From: Desulfomonilaceae bacterium
GTDB taxonomy: Bacteria; Desulfobacterota; Desulfomonilia; Desulfomonilales; Desulfomonilaceae
Assembly (NCBI GenBank): GCA_031082285.1
Contig: JAVHLK010000001.1
Coordinates: forward strand, 62,001 to 126,000
Length of the DNA: 64,000 bases
Reading direction: 5' to 3'
Shown here: positions 55,417 through 63,552 of the stretch, one piece after another
How positions within the stretch are numbered: the stretch's first letter is position 1
How the letters are laid out: every line of letters begins with the position of its first letter
Notes under the pieces: generated by a model
The model's input: only the letters and a program-made list of their open reading frames with translations
The model's database searches: none
Told to the model about the DNA's origin: nothing
Made by a program: the position numbers and the translations under genes

Positions 55417-55770
55417 GTCCGCGGCCCGCGTCCCCGAAGCCGTTTGGGGGCAAAGGTAATTTCGGGAGATACGCGGCCGTCTTGTCTAGGGAATTGAGTA
55501 CCGGTCGGGTTCCCCATCGGCCAAATGCTCATGTACATTCACTTCCCACGAGACTTTTGGGGTTCGGTCAGGGCCAAGAAAGTTCTCTGATTTTTGCGGA
55601 AAAAGCTCTTGACAACATACAAAAAACACAATATACATATATTAACGGGATTTCGTCGATGAGTCCTCGTAACGAACATAGTACCCAGGCCCCGGCCTTT
55701 ATGAACTCAGCGCTGCGAGTATGATTCGCAGAAGATCCTGTTCGATCCTACGCCCCGATGGAGGGAAAAA
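55417..55770. other. Promoter region of the molybdoenzyme operon
   Basis: 354 bp with no gene. It contains the strong sigma-70 promoter at 55609-55637; the untranslated leader would be about 125 bases. Confidence 0.6.
55609..55637 (+). promoter_or_regulatory. Strong sigma-70 promoter of the molybdoenzyme operon
   Basis: Perfect -35 TTGACA, 17-bp spacer, and TATACA as -10 (one mismatch), in a locally A/T-rich stretch that contrasts with the GC-rich surroundings. Confidence 0.8.
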
Positions 55771-57990
55771 ATGCACGGCATCACCCGGAGAAAATTCCTC
55801 ATCGGTTCAGCTGCCGGAAGTGCTTCCCTGCTTGCCGCCTCATATGTGAATTTCGACGCATGGGCTTCCCGAGAGAAGATCCAGGGCGAAGTGAAGGTCA
55901 CCCCGACACTCTGCGATGCCTGCGGGAACTGGTGCGCCATCAAGGTTCACACGCGGGGAGGACGCATATGGAAGGCGGAAGGGATTCCGCTCGCCGGCAA
56001 CAACCGAGGGAGGATGTGCGCCAAGGGACACGGCTTCCTGCATGAGGTCTACAATCCCGACAGAATCAAGTCCCCTTTAAAACGCGTGGGGCCCAACAAG
56101 TTTGAGCCGATCTCGTGGGAACAGGCCTACAAGGAGATCGGCACAAAAGTCCGTGCCATATCGGAGAAGTACGGTCCCGGATCGCTCTTCTGGGTGAGCC
56201 ATCCGCAGGCCAATGTACAGCTCACGCAACGATTCATGCAGGCCCTGAAGTCACCCAACGTCTTTTCCCACGGCAGCACCTGTTTCATGCCCAGGAACAT
56301 AGGATGGTGGCTTACCGTAGGGCAGGCAAAGCCTTCCATGGATTTCGAGAACAGTCGGATGATCGTCCTGGTTGGCCGTAACCCTGCCGGTGGAATGAAT
56401 CTCGGCCACTTGCGGAGCATGACCAAGGGCAGGGATCGGGGAGCCAAGGTCGTCGTGATCGATCCTCGGTACAGTGAAGCCGCGTCAATGGCCAACCAGT
56501 GGATTCGCATACGCCCGGGAACGGACCTTGCCCTCATGCTGGCTTTGGCCAATGTCATGATCTCCGAGGGCATCTATCAGAAGGAATTTGTGGAAGAGTT
56601 CACCGAGGGATTCGACGAATTCGCCGAAGAGGTGAAGAAATACACCCCGGAATGGGCCGCGGAGAAGACCGATGTTTCCAAACAGACCATCGTCACGCTG
56701 GCACACGAACTGGCCGCGGCCGCGCCGAGGGCCATTATCCATCGCGGGTATCACGGAGCGATGGGAACCCAGTACAAGAACAGCCTTCAACTGGTGAGGG
56801 CGGTTGGATGCGTCACGGGTCTATTGGGAAACTTCAATCAGCGCGGCGGAATGTTTTTTTCACCGAAGCCGAAACTGGGCGCGTTGGACAAGGACGCCCA
56901 CCCCAATCCTCCCAGGGTCCCCGGCCCCATGGCGGACGGCACGGGAGACATGGAGCGCTATCCGCTGGTTCCCAGAGGACAAGGGATGACGCAGGCCATT
57001 CCGGAACTGGCAATCGAAGGAAAACTCAAAGCCGGCTTCGTCTATCACACGAATCCACTTCGGACCGTGCCGAATCCCGCCAGGGTCATCGAGGGGTACA
57101 AGAAACTGGAGTTGCTCGTGGGATTTGACTATGTCCTATCGGAGACCGCGAGCGTGTGCCATTACATTCTCCCCGAGTCCTTCTATCTCGAGCGCGACGA
57201 TGTGATCTACACCAACCAATCGGTCAAGACGAAACAGGTGTCCATTCGTCAACCAACGATCAAACCCATGTACGATACCAAGCCCTTGCTGGAGATTTTG
57301 AGTGGAATGGCCGAGCATCTGGGAATCGGTCAGTACTTCAATTTCACGCTCGACGAAATGAATCGGGCGAGTTTGAAGCCGGTGGGCGTTACGCTGGAGC
57401 AATTAAGAAAGGAAGGGGTAGTGGACTTGGGGCACGAGTGGAAACCCGGACCGCCTCGTTTCAATACTCCCAGCGGAAAACTGGAGTTCGTTTCCTCTAT
57501 TCTCAGGGACTACGATCTGCCGGCGGTCCCCACATGGGAGGAGCCCCTGGTGTCGCCGGATCCCAAGGATCCGCACTCGTTTCGGATGATCCACGGCAAG
57601 CAGGCTTACCACACGCACACCCGCACCTGTAATCAACCATACCTGATGGCGATTACGACCATTAACGACGCCGCACGGGTCTGGATACATCCCGACCGGG
57701 CAAAGGCTCTCGGCCTGAAGGACGGAGAGTGCATGACGATCAGCTCTTCGGTGGGAAGCGGAAGGGCGCGTTGCAGGATCAGCGAGGGTATTCACCCTGA
57801 CTGCATCTTTGTGCCCAGCGCGTACGGCGTCTTCTCCCGCCATCTTACCCATGCCAAGAAAGACGGCGGACAGGGCGGGTTCGGGTTCGGAATATCGTAT
57901 AATGACTTCCTACCGACCTATTTCTCGCCGGTGCTCGGGCATGCCATGGTCAATGAAATCGTGGTGAAAGTTGAGAAAACCTATGCGTGA
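55771..57990 (+). CDS. Tat-exported molybdopterin oxidoreductase, catalytic subunit (PsrA/PhsA-like)
   Basis: 739-residue DMSO-reductase-family enzyme. Twin-arginine signal TRRKFLIGSAAGSASLL at the start, then the [4Fe-4S] binding motif CDACGNWC ... C (about 48-95), and the molybdopterin domains. The likely Mo-ligand region is HGSTCFMPRN (Cys), as in polysulfide/thiosulfate reductases and unlike the Ser of DMSO reductase. C-terminal molybdopterin dinucleotide domain: IHGKQAYHTHTRTCNQ and WIHPDRAKALGLKDGE. With the next genes it forms a CISM-type complex at the periplasmic face. Substrate (polysulfide, thiosulfate, tetrathionate, even arsenate) cannot be fixed by sequence, but YeeE/YedE neighbours favour a sulfur compound. 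Confidence 0.93.
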   Translation: MHGITRRKFLIGSAAGSASLLAASYVNFDAWASREKIQGEVKVTPTLCDACGNWCAIKVHTRGGRIWKAEGIPLAGNNRGRMCAKGHGFLHEVYNPDRIKSPLKRVGPNKFEPISWEQAYKEIGTKVRAISEKYGPGSLFWVSHPQANVQLTQRFMQALKSPNVFSHGSTCFMPRNIGWWLTVGQAKPSMDFENSRMIVLVGRNPAGGMNLGHLRSMTKGRDRGAKVVVIDPRYSEAASMANQWIRIRPGTDLALMLALANVMISEGIYQKEFVEEFTEGFDEFAEEVKKYTPEWAAEKTDVSKQTIVTLAHELAAAAPRAIIHRGYHGAMGTQYKNSLQLVRAVGCVTGLLGNFNQRGGMFFSPKPKLGALDKDAHPNPPRVPGPMADGTGDMERYPLVPRGQGMTQAIPELAIEGKLKAGFVYHTNPLRTVPNPARVIEGYKKLELLVGFDYVLSETASVCHYILPESFYLERDDVIYTNQSVKTKQVSIRQPTIKPMYDTKPLLEILSGMAEHLGIGQYFNFTLDEMNRASLKPVGVTLEQLRKEGVVDLGHEWKPGPPRFNTPSGKLEFVSSILRDYDLPAVPTWEEPLVSPDPKDPHSFRMIHGKQAYHTHTRTCNQPYLMAITTINDAARVWIHPDRAKALGLKDGECMTISSSVGSGRARCRISEGIHPDCIFVPSAYGVFSRHLTHAKKDGGQGGFGFGISYNDFLPTYFSPVLGHAMVNEIVVKVEKTYA

Positions 57991-58039
57991 AATATGGGAA
58001 ACGCTCTGATACGAGGTCGGATTTCCCTGGGAGCTGAAA

Positions 58040-58582
58040 ATGCCTCGATACGGAATAGCGATTGACACAACCAAATGCATCGGCTGCCACGCATGTCGGG
58101 TCGCCTGCCAGAATCAGAACGATCTGCCTGTCCACGAGGAGTTCAATCGGATCGTGGAAAGGGAGCGTGGCGTTTTTCCGTCTTTTTCAAAGGAGTTCGT
58201 TCCTCTGCAATGCAATCACTGCAAGGACGCTCCATGCGAGCGGGTCTGCCCCACCGGCGCGACGTACACGTCGGATGAAGGCGTGGTATTGGTCAACACC
58301 AAGACCTGTGTGGGGTGCAAGTATTGCATCGAAGCGTGTCCGTACAAGATGCGGACCATGGACCATGGGAAGGGCATTGTGGTCAAGTGTCGCATGTGCA
58401 TTGAGTTGGTGCGCGAAGGCGGGACCCCGGCATGTGTTTCGACGTGCCCCACTCAAGTGCGGATCTTCGGGGATCTCGACGATCCGACAAGTGAGATATC
58501 TCGGTTTATCGCAGAGCACCGAGCCCAGCCTCTTCGAGCGGACCTCAATACCGGTCCGAGAATCTACTACAAAAGGAGTTGA
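58040..58582 (+). CDS. 4Fe-4S ferredoxin-type electron-transfer subunit (PsrB/DmsB-like)
   Basis: 180 residues with four cysteine clusters: CIGCHACRVACQ, CNHCKDAPCERVCP, CVGCKYCIEACP and CRMCIEL...CVSTCP, as in the B subunits of CISM enzymes. It would pass electrons from the membrane subunit to the catalytic subunit. No signal peptide, so it probably rides through the Tat system with the catalytic subunit. The stop overlaps the next gene by 4 bases. Confidence 0.95.
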   Translation: MPRYGIAIDTTKCIGCHACRVACQNQNDLPVHEEFNRIVERERGVFPSFSKEFVPLQCNHCKDAPCERVCPTGATYTSDEGVVLVNTKTCVGCKYCIEACPYKMRTMDHGKGIVVKCRMCIELVREGGTPACVSTCPTQVRIFGDLDDPTSEISRFIAEHRAQPLRADLNTGPRIYYKRS

Positions 58583-59469
58583 CCATGCCTGAGAGCGCGT
58601 GGGGATGGCTGATCATAACCTATCTGTTCCTGGCCGGCGCGGGCGCGGGCGCGTTCATTTCTGCGGTCGCCTGCGATCTTCTCGCTCCGGACTGGTCAAG
58701 ATCCCTTGCCCGAGCAGGGTCCTTGGCCGCGGGGCCGCTGGTGGCAATCGGGACGGCATGTCTGGTCCTGGATCTCGAAGCCGGATTGTGGGAACCGTGG
58801 CGTCAAATCTATCTCGTGGGCAACCTGCGCAGCATGATCGCATGGGGAGTGATCATTCTGTCGGTATTCATCCCGATCGCGTTCATCTACGCGGCCGCGC
58901 TCAACGAGATCACCTTTGTGGGCAGAATAGCCAAAAAGTATCTGTTACACCTGGAGATTGTAGGGAGCGTATTGGCGGTGGCAACCGCAGGCTACACCGG
59001 GGTGCTCATCGCGGTAATCAACGGAGTCCCCTTCTGGAACACGTCGCTCATGCCGGTCCTCTTCATGGCTTCGGCAATGTCCACGGGTCTTGCCGTCGCG
59101 ATGATCGGAGCGGCCATCATAGACATCCGAACCATCAAGACCCTGTCGAATTTTGCTCTGGGTCACGTGATATTCCTCGCAGTGGAAGGGCTCGTCCTGG
59201 GACTGCTCATTTTCATATCTCTCACCAGATCCGCCGAAGCCGCGGCATCGGCTCAGACCCTGATATCGGGCAACCTGAGTCCTTACTTCTGGTCCCTGGT
59301 GGTCGTTGTGGGAATACTGATTCCGTTTGTCCTGAGTATCGTGGAATACTACGAATATGGTGAGATGCCCAAGTACCTTGTTGTCGGAGCCGACCTCCTG
59401 GTGTTGGTGGGCGGAATGTCCCTCCGGGCTCTGATCATCTATTCGGGGCAGCCCCCGCAGATTGTGTGA
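58579..59469 (+). CDS. NrfD/PsrC-type quinone-interacting membrane subunit
   Basis: 296 residues with eight to nine membrane helices and no haem-binding motif expected. The N-terminal WGWLIITYLFLAGAGAGAFI pattern and YTGVLIAVINGVPFW in helix 4-5 are those of NrfD/PsrC proteins, which oxidise menaquinol and anchor the complex. Translationally coupled to the ferredoxin gene (ATGA overlap). Confidence 0.94.
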   Translation: MTMPESAWGWLIITYLFLAGAGAGAFISAVACDLLAPDWSRSLARAGSLAAGPLVAIGTACLVLDLEAGLWEPWRQIYLVGNLRSMIAWGVIILSVFIPIAFIYAAALNEITFVGRIAKKYLLHLEIVGSVLAVATAGYTGVLIAVINGVPFWNTSLMPVLFMASAMSTGLAVAMIGAAIIDIRTIKTLSNFALGHVIFLAVEGLVLGLLIFISLTRSAEAAASAQTLISGNLSPYFWSLVVVVGILIPFVLSIVEYYEYGEMPKYLVVGADLLVLVGGMSLRALIIYSGQPPQIV

Positions 59470-59501
59470 CGCGAACCAGTACGCGGAACCGAGGAAAGAC
59501 G

Positions 59502-60143
59502 ATGAATCACCAATCCGGCGCAGCATACATAGGCGATACGTGTGGGGGTCCGCACATCGACGATCCGGTGCAGGCCGTCGTGGCACTGGCAAGACTCTTC
59601 GGTTCATCGGAACCGCTTGGGCAAGCAGAAGCCGAAGAAACGGTCGACGTGCTCGCACGGGTTCCTGCAGGATGCTTCGGCGAGTATCGTGACGATCCGG
59701 CGAGATTTGTCGATGCGTGGAATCGCGTGCGAGACCTGTTCAAGGGTTTGCCCAAGGTGCTGCCTTTGGAGGAATCCTTCTACAAGGAATGGACCTCCGA
59801 TCGCTCACATCCTTTGGTCGGACGCAAAGGATTGGCCTGGGGCGATCCCGCCGCGCACGTCCTGGCAATGTTCAATGAATTTGGAATTGCGCTGCGTGCC
59901 GAAGATCCAAGATCGCCCGACCACATAGCCGTCCTACTGGAATTCCTCGCGTTTCTCATGGAGAATCGCCCCACGGAAGAGGCTCAAGCGTTTTGCAGGG
60001 ACCATCTGGACTGGCTTCCCGATCTTCGGCGTGAAGCGACGGTAAGAGGTTTTGAGGGGGTGTTTCAACACATGGTACTGACCGTGGAGAGTCTGGTACA
60101 TTACATCACCACCATCCAAGAACGGGGAGGCCGACATGGCTGA
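59502..60143 (+). CDS. TorD/DmsD-family molybdoenzyme chaperone
   Basis: 213 residues, all-helical, cytoplasmic. TorD-type features: ESFYKEWTSDRSHPLVGRKG, the P-D-H-I-A-V-L-L-E-F-L-A core (PDHIAVLLEFLAFLMEN) and HLDWLPDL. Such chaperones hold the Tat-dependent catalytic subunit until its cofactor is loaded. ATG 59502 with GAGGAAAG upstream is preferred to a GTG at 59466. Its last codons overlap the next gene. Confidence 0.9.
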   Translation: MNHQSGAAYIGDTCGGPHIDDPVQAVVALARLFGSSEPLGQAEAEETVDVLARVPAGCFGEYRDDPARFVDAWNRVRDLFKGLPKVLPLEESFYKEWTSDRSHPLVGRKGLAWGDPAAHVLAMFNEFGIALRAEDPRSPDHIAVLLEFLAFLMENRPTEEAQAFCRDHLDWLPDLRREATVRGFEGVFQHMVLTVESLVHYITTIQERGGRHG

Positions 60144-60579
60144 CGAGACGAGAGATCCGAGCCAAGAAGCGGAAACCAACAAAGACGACCTTGAAGAAGG
60201 AACCCCGGGACGAGAAGAGCCGGAAGTCAAGGCCGAGTCTCAAGGCTCGGAAGAGACCCCGGCGACGCCGGTCCCGGATGAGATCAAGAATAATCACATT
60301 GCTCAGAAGAGAGGCCGAATGGTGGCCGCGGGCGTTATTGCGTCAGTGATCCTGGCCGTCATCGCGGTGGCGGTCGCGGGGATTTTTCAACTTACCTCGG
60401 GATGGCTGATCAAGTGCCCAAGCGACTTGCCGGTCAACGATCCCGCACCCGTCCTCTGGAAGAGCCTGGTGAGCGACGATGTTGCGTCGGCTTCTCTGGG
60501 GGTCCCAAAGGAACTGATGGAACAAGCGCGATGGAAGGGATCGCCGGGCGAAGAAACCTCTTCCGAGGAGTCCAAGTGA
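60136..60579 (+). CDS. Single-pass membrane protein of the molybdoenzyme operon, unknown function
   Basis: 147 residues not recognised. Residues 1-58 are very acidic and probably disordered, residues 62-86 form one membrane helix (VAAGVIASVILAVIAVAVAG), and a short periplasmic C-terminal part contains one cysteine (LIKCPSDLPVNDPAPV). It overlaps the TorD gene by 8 bases and lies 32 bp before the first YeeE gene, so it belongs to the operon. A small accessory or assembly subunit is plausible. Confidence 0.75.
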   Translation: MADETRDPSQEAETNKDDLEEGTPGREEPEVKAESQGSEETPATPVPDEIKNNHIAQKRGRMVAAGVIASVILAVIAVAVAGIFQLTSGWLIKCPSDLPVNDPAPVLWKSLVSDDVASASLGVPKELMEQARWKGSPGEETSSEESK

Positions 60580-60611
60580 CATGAATCTGCTGTGGGAAAG
60601 GATAAAGAATA

Positions 60612-61139
60612 ATGCAAGCGCCTGATTATGCACAGGGATTTTGGAATCCGTATGTGGCCGGGGTAGCTCTGGGCCTCGTACTGTTAATGAGCTTCTACTT
60701 GATGGGAACCGGTCTCGGCGCGTCGGGCGCCGTAGTCCGAACCGCTGCGGTGGTTGCTCACAGTGTGGCGCCTGAAGCAGTCGAGCAGAACGAATTCTTC
60801 AAATCGCTCTTTAAGTCGGGCGGCAAGCACCCCCTGATGAACAGAATTGTGTTCATGGTGTTGGGGATTTTCCTTGGGGGATTCGTTGCCGTATTGACCG
60901 CCCGAAGGTTCAGACCCGAGGTGGGGAGGGGACCGACGGCAGGCGTGGGACTGAGGTTATCCCTGGCTTTTGTGGGGGGAGTTCTCGGCGGAGTAGGTAC
61001 TCGATTCGCCCTCGGATGCACGAGCGGTCAAGCGTTGAGTGGTGGGGCGACCATGGCGGCCGGCAGTTGGGCCTTTATGCTGGCGGTTTTTGGGACCGCT
61101 TTCGCAGCCGCATACTTTGTGAGGAGGCAATGGTCATGA
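60612..61139 (+). CDS. YeeE/YedE-family sulfur-compound transport protein, first half
   Basis: 175 residues with four to five membrane helices. YeeE/YedE hallmark LGCTSGQALSGGATMAAGSW includes the conserved Cys thought to handle persulfide or thiosulfate, within GTRFALGCTSG. Full YeeE thiosulfate transporters are about 350 residues; here the function seems split over this and the next gene. Stop overlaps the start of the next gene by 4 bases. Confidence 0.88.
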   Translation: MQAPDYAQGFWNPYVAGVALGLVLLMSFYLMGTGLGASGAVVRTAAVVAHSVAPEAVEQNEFFKSLFKSGGKHPLMNRIVFMVLGIFLGGFVAVLTARRFRPEVGRGPTAGVGLRLSLAFVGGVLGGVGTRFALGCTSGQALSGGATMAAGSWAFMLAVFGTAFAAAYFVRRQWS

Positions 61140-61762
61140 CCGGACCTCTCTATCTATTCGGCACATTCGGATACGGCACCAGCCTCATCGTGTCGCTCAT
61201 CACGGGCTTCTTCTTCGGGTTTGTACTGGAACGGGCGGGATTCGCCGATTCCCGTACGCTCACCAACATTTTCTATTTTCGAGACATGCGCGTGTTGCGG
61301 GTCATGTTCTCCGCACTCACGACGGCCATGGTAGGCCTGATCGTCCTCAGTTGGTTGGGATTGTTTGATTACTCGGTACTCCTCCAGTATGCGTTGCTCG
61401 AGACCTTCTTGTGGCCGCAACTTGTGGGAGGGATTCTGTTCGGACTCGGCTTCATCATAGGCGGCTATTGTCCGGGCACGTCCATGGTGGGAATCGTATC
61501 GGGCCGGCTCGATGCGATAGTCTTCCTCGGTGGAATGTTCGTGGGCATTTATGTATTCGCAGCCGGGTTTCCCATATGGAGCACTTTCGCATCGAGCGGG
61601 AACTTGGGCCGACTCACTCTGTGGCAGGTATTCGACATTCCGATGAGCGTCATGGCCGCGCTGATCGTCGCGATGGCTCTGGCTGCCTTTTGGCTCGCGG
61701 GATTGGCCGAGAAATGGGCGCCGTATGACAAAAAGGGCTCGCCGGCGCAACGCCGTTCGTGA
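61136..61762 (+). CDS. YeeE/YedE-family sulfur-compound transport protein, second half
   Basis: 208 residues, five membrane helices. The motif GFVLERAGFADSRTL and the conserved Cys in FIIGGYCPGTSMVGIVSGRLD (the YCPGT block) are those of the second YeeE repeat. ATG 61136 has GGAGG at a good distance and overlaps the previous stop; an ATG at 61130 is too close to the site. Together the two proteins could form a channel for thiosulfate or a related sulfur compound feeding the reductase (inference). Confidence 0.88.
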   Translation: MTGPLYLFGTFGYGTSLIVSLITGFFFGFVLERAGFADSRTLTNIFYFRDMRVLRVMFSALTTAMVGLIVLSWLGLFDYSVLLQYALLETFLWPQLVGGILFGLGFIIGGYCPGTSMVGIVSGRLDAIVFLGGMFVGIYVFAAGFPIWSTFASSGNLGRLTLWQVFDIPMSVMAALIVAMALAAFWLAGLAEKWAPYDKKGSPAQRRS

Positions 61763-61801
61763 TAGTACTGGGGGTAATTTTACAAAAGGAGGAACGTATT
61801 G

Positions 61802-62095
61802 ATGGCAAAGATTGTTCGCCTAATGGTAGTTGTAGTTGCTCTGGTCGCCTTCGGTCTTGCGACGCCGGCCGTGGCGGCGGAGTTCTACGTGGTCAAGGAC
61901 GCGGCGGGAGACAAGCTTTCCGTGACGGACCAGAAACCCGCGGACGCCAAGTTGATCGTCAAGGGACCGTTCAAGACCAAGGCTGAAGCGGACGATGCGT
62001 TGAAACAAATTGCCGCGGAGAGTGCTGCTAAGCCGCCGGAAAAGGCTGCGAGCACCACGAAGAAACCCGTGGCGCCTCCTGAAGAAGGCTGCTGA
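61802..62095 (+). CDS. Small secreted protein of the molybdoenzyme operon
   Basis: 97 residues with a signal peptide ending AVA-AE. The mature part is a compact strand-helix unit (EFYVVKDAAGDKLSVTDQKP, GPFKTKAEADDALKQ) followed by an Ala/Pro/Lys tail ending in Cys. AAGGAGG precedes ATG 61802. I have no family name for it; it lies 39 bp after the second YeeE gene and is probably periplasmic. Confidence 0.75.
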   Translation: MAKIVRLMVVVVALVAFGLATPAVAAEFYVVKDAAGDKLSVTDQKPADAKLIVKGPFKTKAEADDALKQIAAESAAKPPEKAASTTKKPVAPPEEGC

Positions 62096-62238
62096 CAAAG
62101 TCGAGCGGGCGAGAATGACGGGCGGTGTGGGTCCCATCGGGGGTGCGCCGCCCGTCCTCTTTTCGGGCATTTGGTGCGGCCTTGGAACGGATTCGCGTTC
62201 CGTCTCATCGTGCATCCCGGATGTCAAGAGCCGGACAC

Positions 62239-62664
62239 ATGACCACACGCTCTTTCATTAAGTATCTCTTGCTTTCCCTGGCGGTTGCGGCGTCCGGCAT
62301 GGCCGCGTGGGGCATCGCGATGTTTTCCGGCATCAGGCAGGGGAAAAAGAGCACACGGCAATTCTCTCGACAGATCATCGACGATCTCAGACCGGGGCAA
62401 CCCGTTCACGTGTCCGAAGCCGGGGCCTGGCTGATTAAGCGAGACGATGAGGTCGTTGCGTTTGACGACCGCTGTACTCACCTGGGGTGCCGTCAGAAGT
62501 GGAATTCTCAGGAGAGCAGGTTCGAATGCCCCTGTCACGGAAGTATTTTCGATATTGACGGCAACGTACAACGGGGGCCGGCCGTCAGTCCGATGCCGCG
62601 ACTGTACCTGCGGTATTCGGAAGGCAACGAGGTTCGTCTGGTAGACAAACCTCCCGCTTCCTGA
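62239..62664 (+). CDS. Rieske 2Fe-2S protein, membrane-anchored
   Basis: 141 residues. One N-terminal membrane helix (YLLLSLAVAASGMAAWGIAM), then a periplasmic Rieske domain with both ligand loops, CTHLGC and CPCHGS, giving two Cys and two His ligands plus the disulfide pair (CTHLGC second Cys with CPC second Cys). Typical of bc complexes. The start ATG 62239 is likely; ATG 62221 is possible. Followed 208 bp later by cytochrome b. Confidence 0.9.
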   Translation: MTTRSFIKYLLLSLAVAASGMAAWGIAMFSGIRQGKKSTRQFSRQIIDDLRPGQPVHVSEAGAWLIKRDDEVVAFDDRCTHLGCRQKWNSQESRFECPCHGSIFDIDGNVQRGPAVSPMPRLYLRYSEGNEVRLVDKPPAS

Positions 62665-62872
62665 CTTGAACGAGTCTCGAAGATCCTCTCTCCGCCGTCT
62701 CGATCCCGATGAGTCGGTATGACGTCACCGGAGTCCCCAGACACTGTGCGAGACGCCGAGAATTGGGCGGGCCTTTCCGGAGTCCTCCGTAGCCCGGGTC
62801 TCCGTCCCCGAGAGGACTCAGGTGTCGGGTCTCCTTCTCGGTATCGGGAGAAGAATACGTGGAGAAGATCAC

Positions 62873-63529
62873 GTGATCGACTTATCGGAACGCAGCACGA
62901 AGGGATCCTTTTCCCGGTTGCTTCTGCACCTCCACCCCCGCACAATTCCCGAAGCATCGGCGCGAGTCCGTTTCACGTGGTGTTTTGGCGGCCTGGCGGT
63001 GTGGATGTTTCTCATCGAGAGCATCACGGGGGTGGTACTCATGTTGCGCTATGTGCCCACGCTGTCGGACGCGTATCCATCCATTCAGGACATCACTCAC
63101 ATTGCCCCGTACGGATTCTTTGTGAGAAATCTTCACTACTGGTGCGGCCAGGGGATGGTAGTGCTGGTGGTACTCCACATGGTGAGGGTGTTTGTCACGG
63201 GTTCCTTTGCCGCGCCGAGGCGGATGAACTGGCTGATAGGATTGATGCTCCTGATCGGCACTCTTTTGGTGGACTTCACCGGCTATCTGCTCATATGGGA
63301 CGATCGAGCTTTGTGGGCGTGGACCATCGCTCGAAATCTGACCCAAGGGCTCCCGATCCTCGGGCCGTTTTCAGCGGCGATAATCTTCGGACCGCCGGAG
63401 TTGGGCGATATGTCCCTTATCAGGCTTTATGCCTGGCATGTGGTCGTGCTTCCGGCCGCGCTGGTCCTGTTGATGGGGTGGCACTTCTGGAGGGTACGCA
63501 AAGACGGCGGGATTTCGAAGCCCCTCTGA
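62873..63529 (+). CDS. Cytochrome b (b6-like, N-terminal half)
   Basis: 218 residues with four membrane helices. Haem ligands are His88/His102 (spacing 13) and His189/His204 (spacing 14), the latter spacing as in cytochrome b6. Other b markers: TGVVLMLRYVP, GQGMVVLVVLHM, GYLLIWDDRALWAW and GLPILGPF. A GTG at 62873 with GGAGAAG upstream is the likely start; the open frame from 62822 begins earlier. No gene for the C-terminal part (subunit IV/PEWY) or cytochrome c follows; the next gene is on the opposite strand. Confidence 0.9.
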   Translation: MIDLSERSTKGSFSRLLLHLHPRTIPEASARVRFTWCFGGLAVWMFLIESITGVVLMLRYVPTLSDAYPSIQDITHIAPYGFFVRNLHYWCGQGMVVLVVLHMVRVFVTGSFAAPRRMNWLIGLMLLIGTLLVDFTGYLLIWDDRALWAWTIARNLTQGLPILGPFSAAIIFGPPELGDMSLIRLYAWHVVVLPAALVLLMGWHFWRVRKDGGISKPL

Positions 63530-63552
63530 GGCGCGAGTGAGCGGGACCGTGG

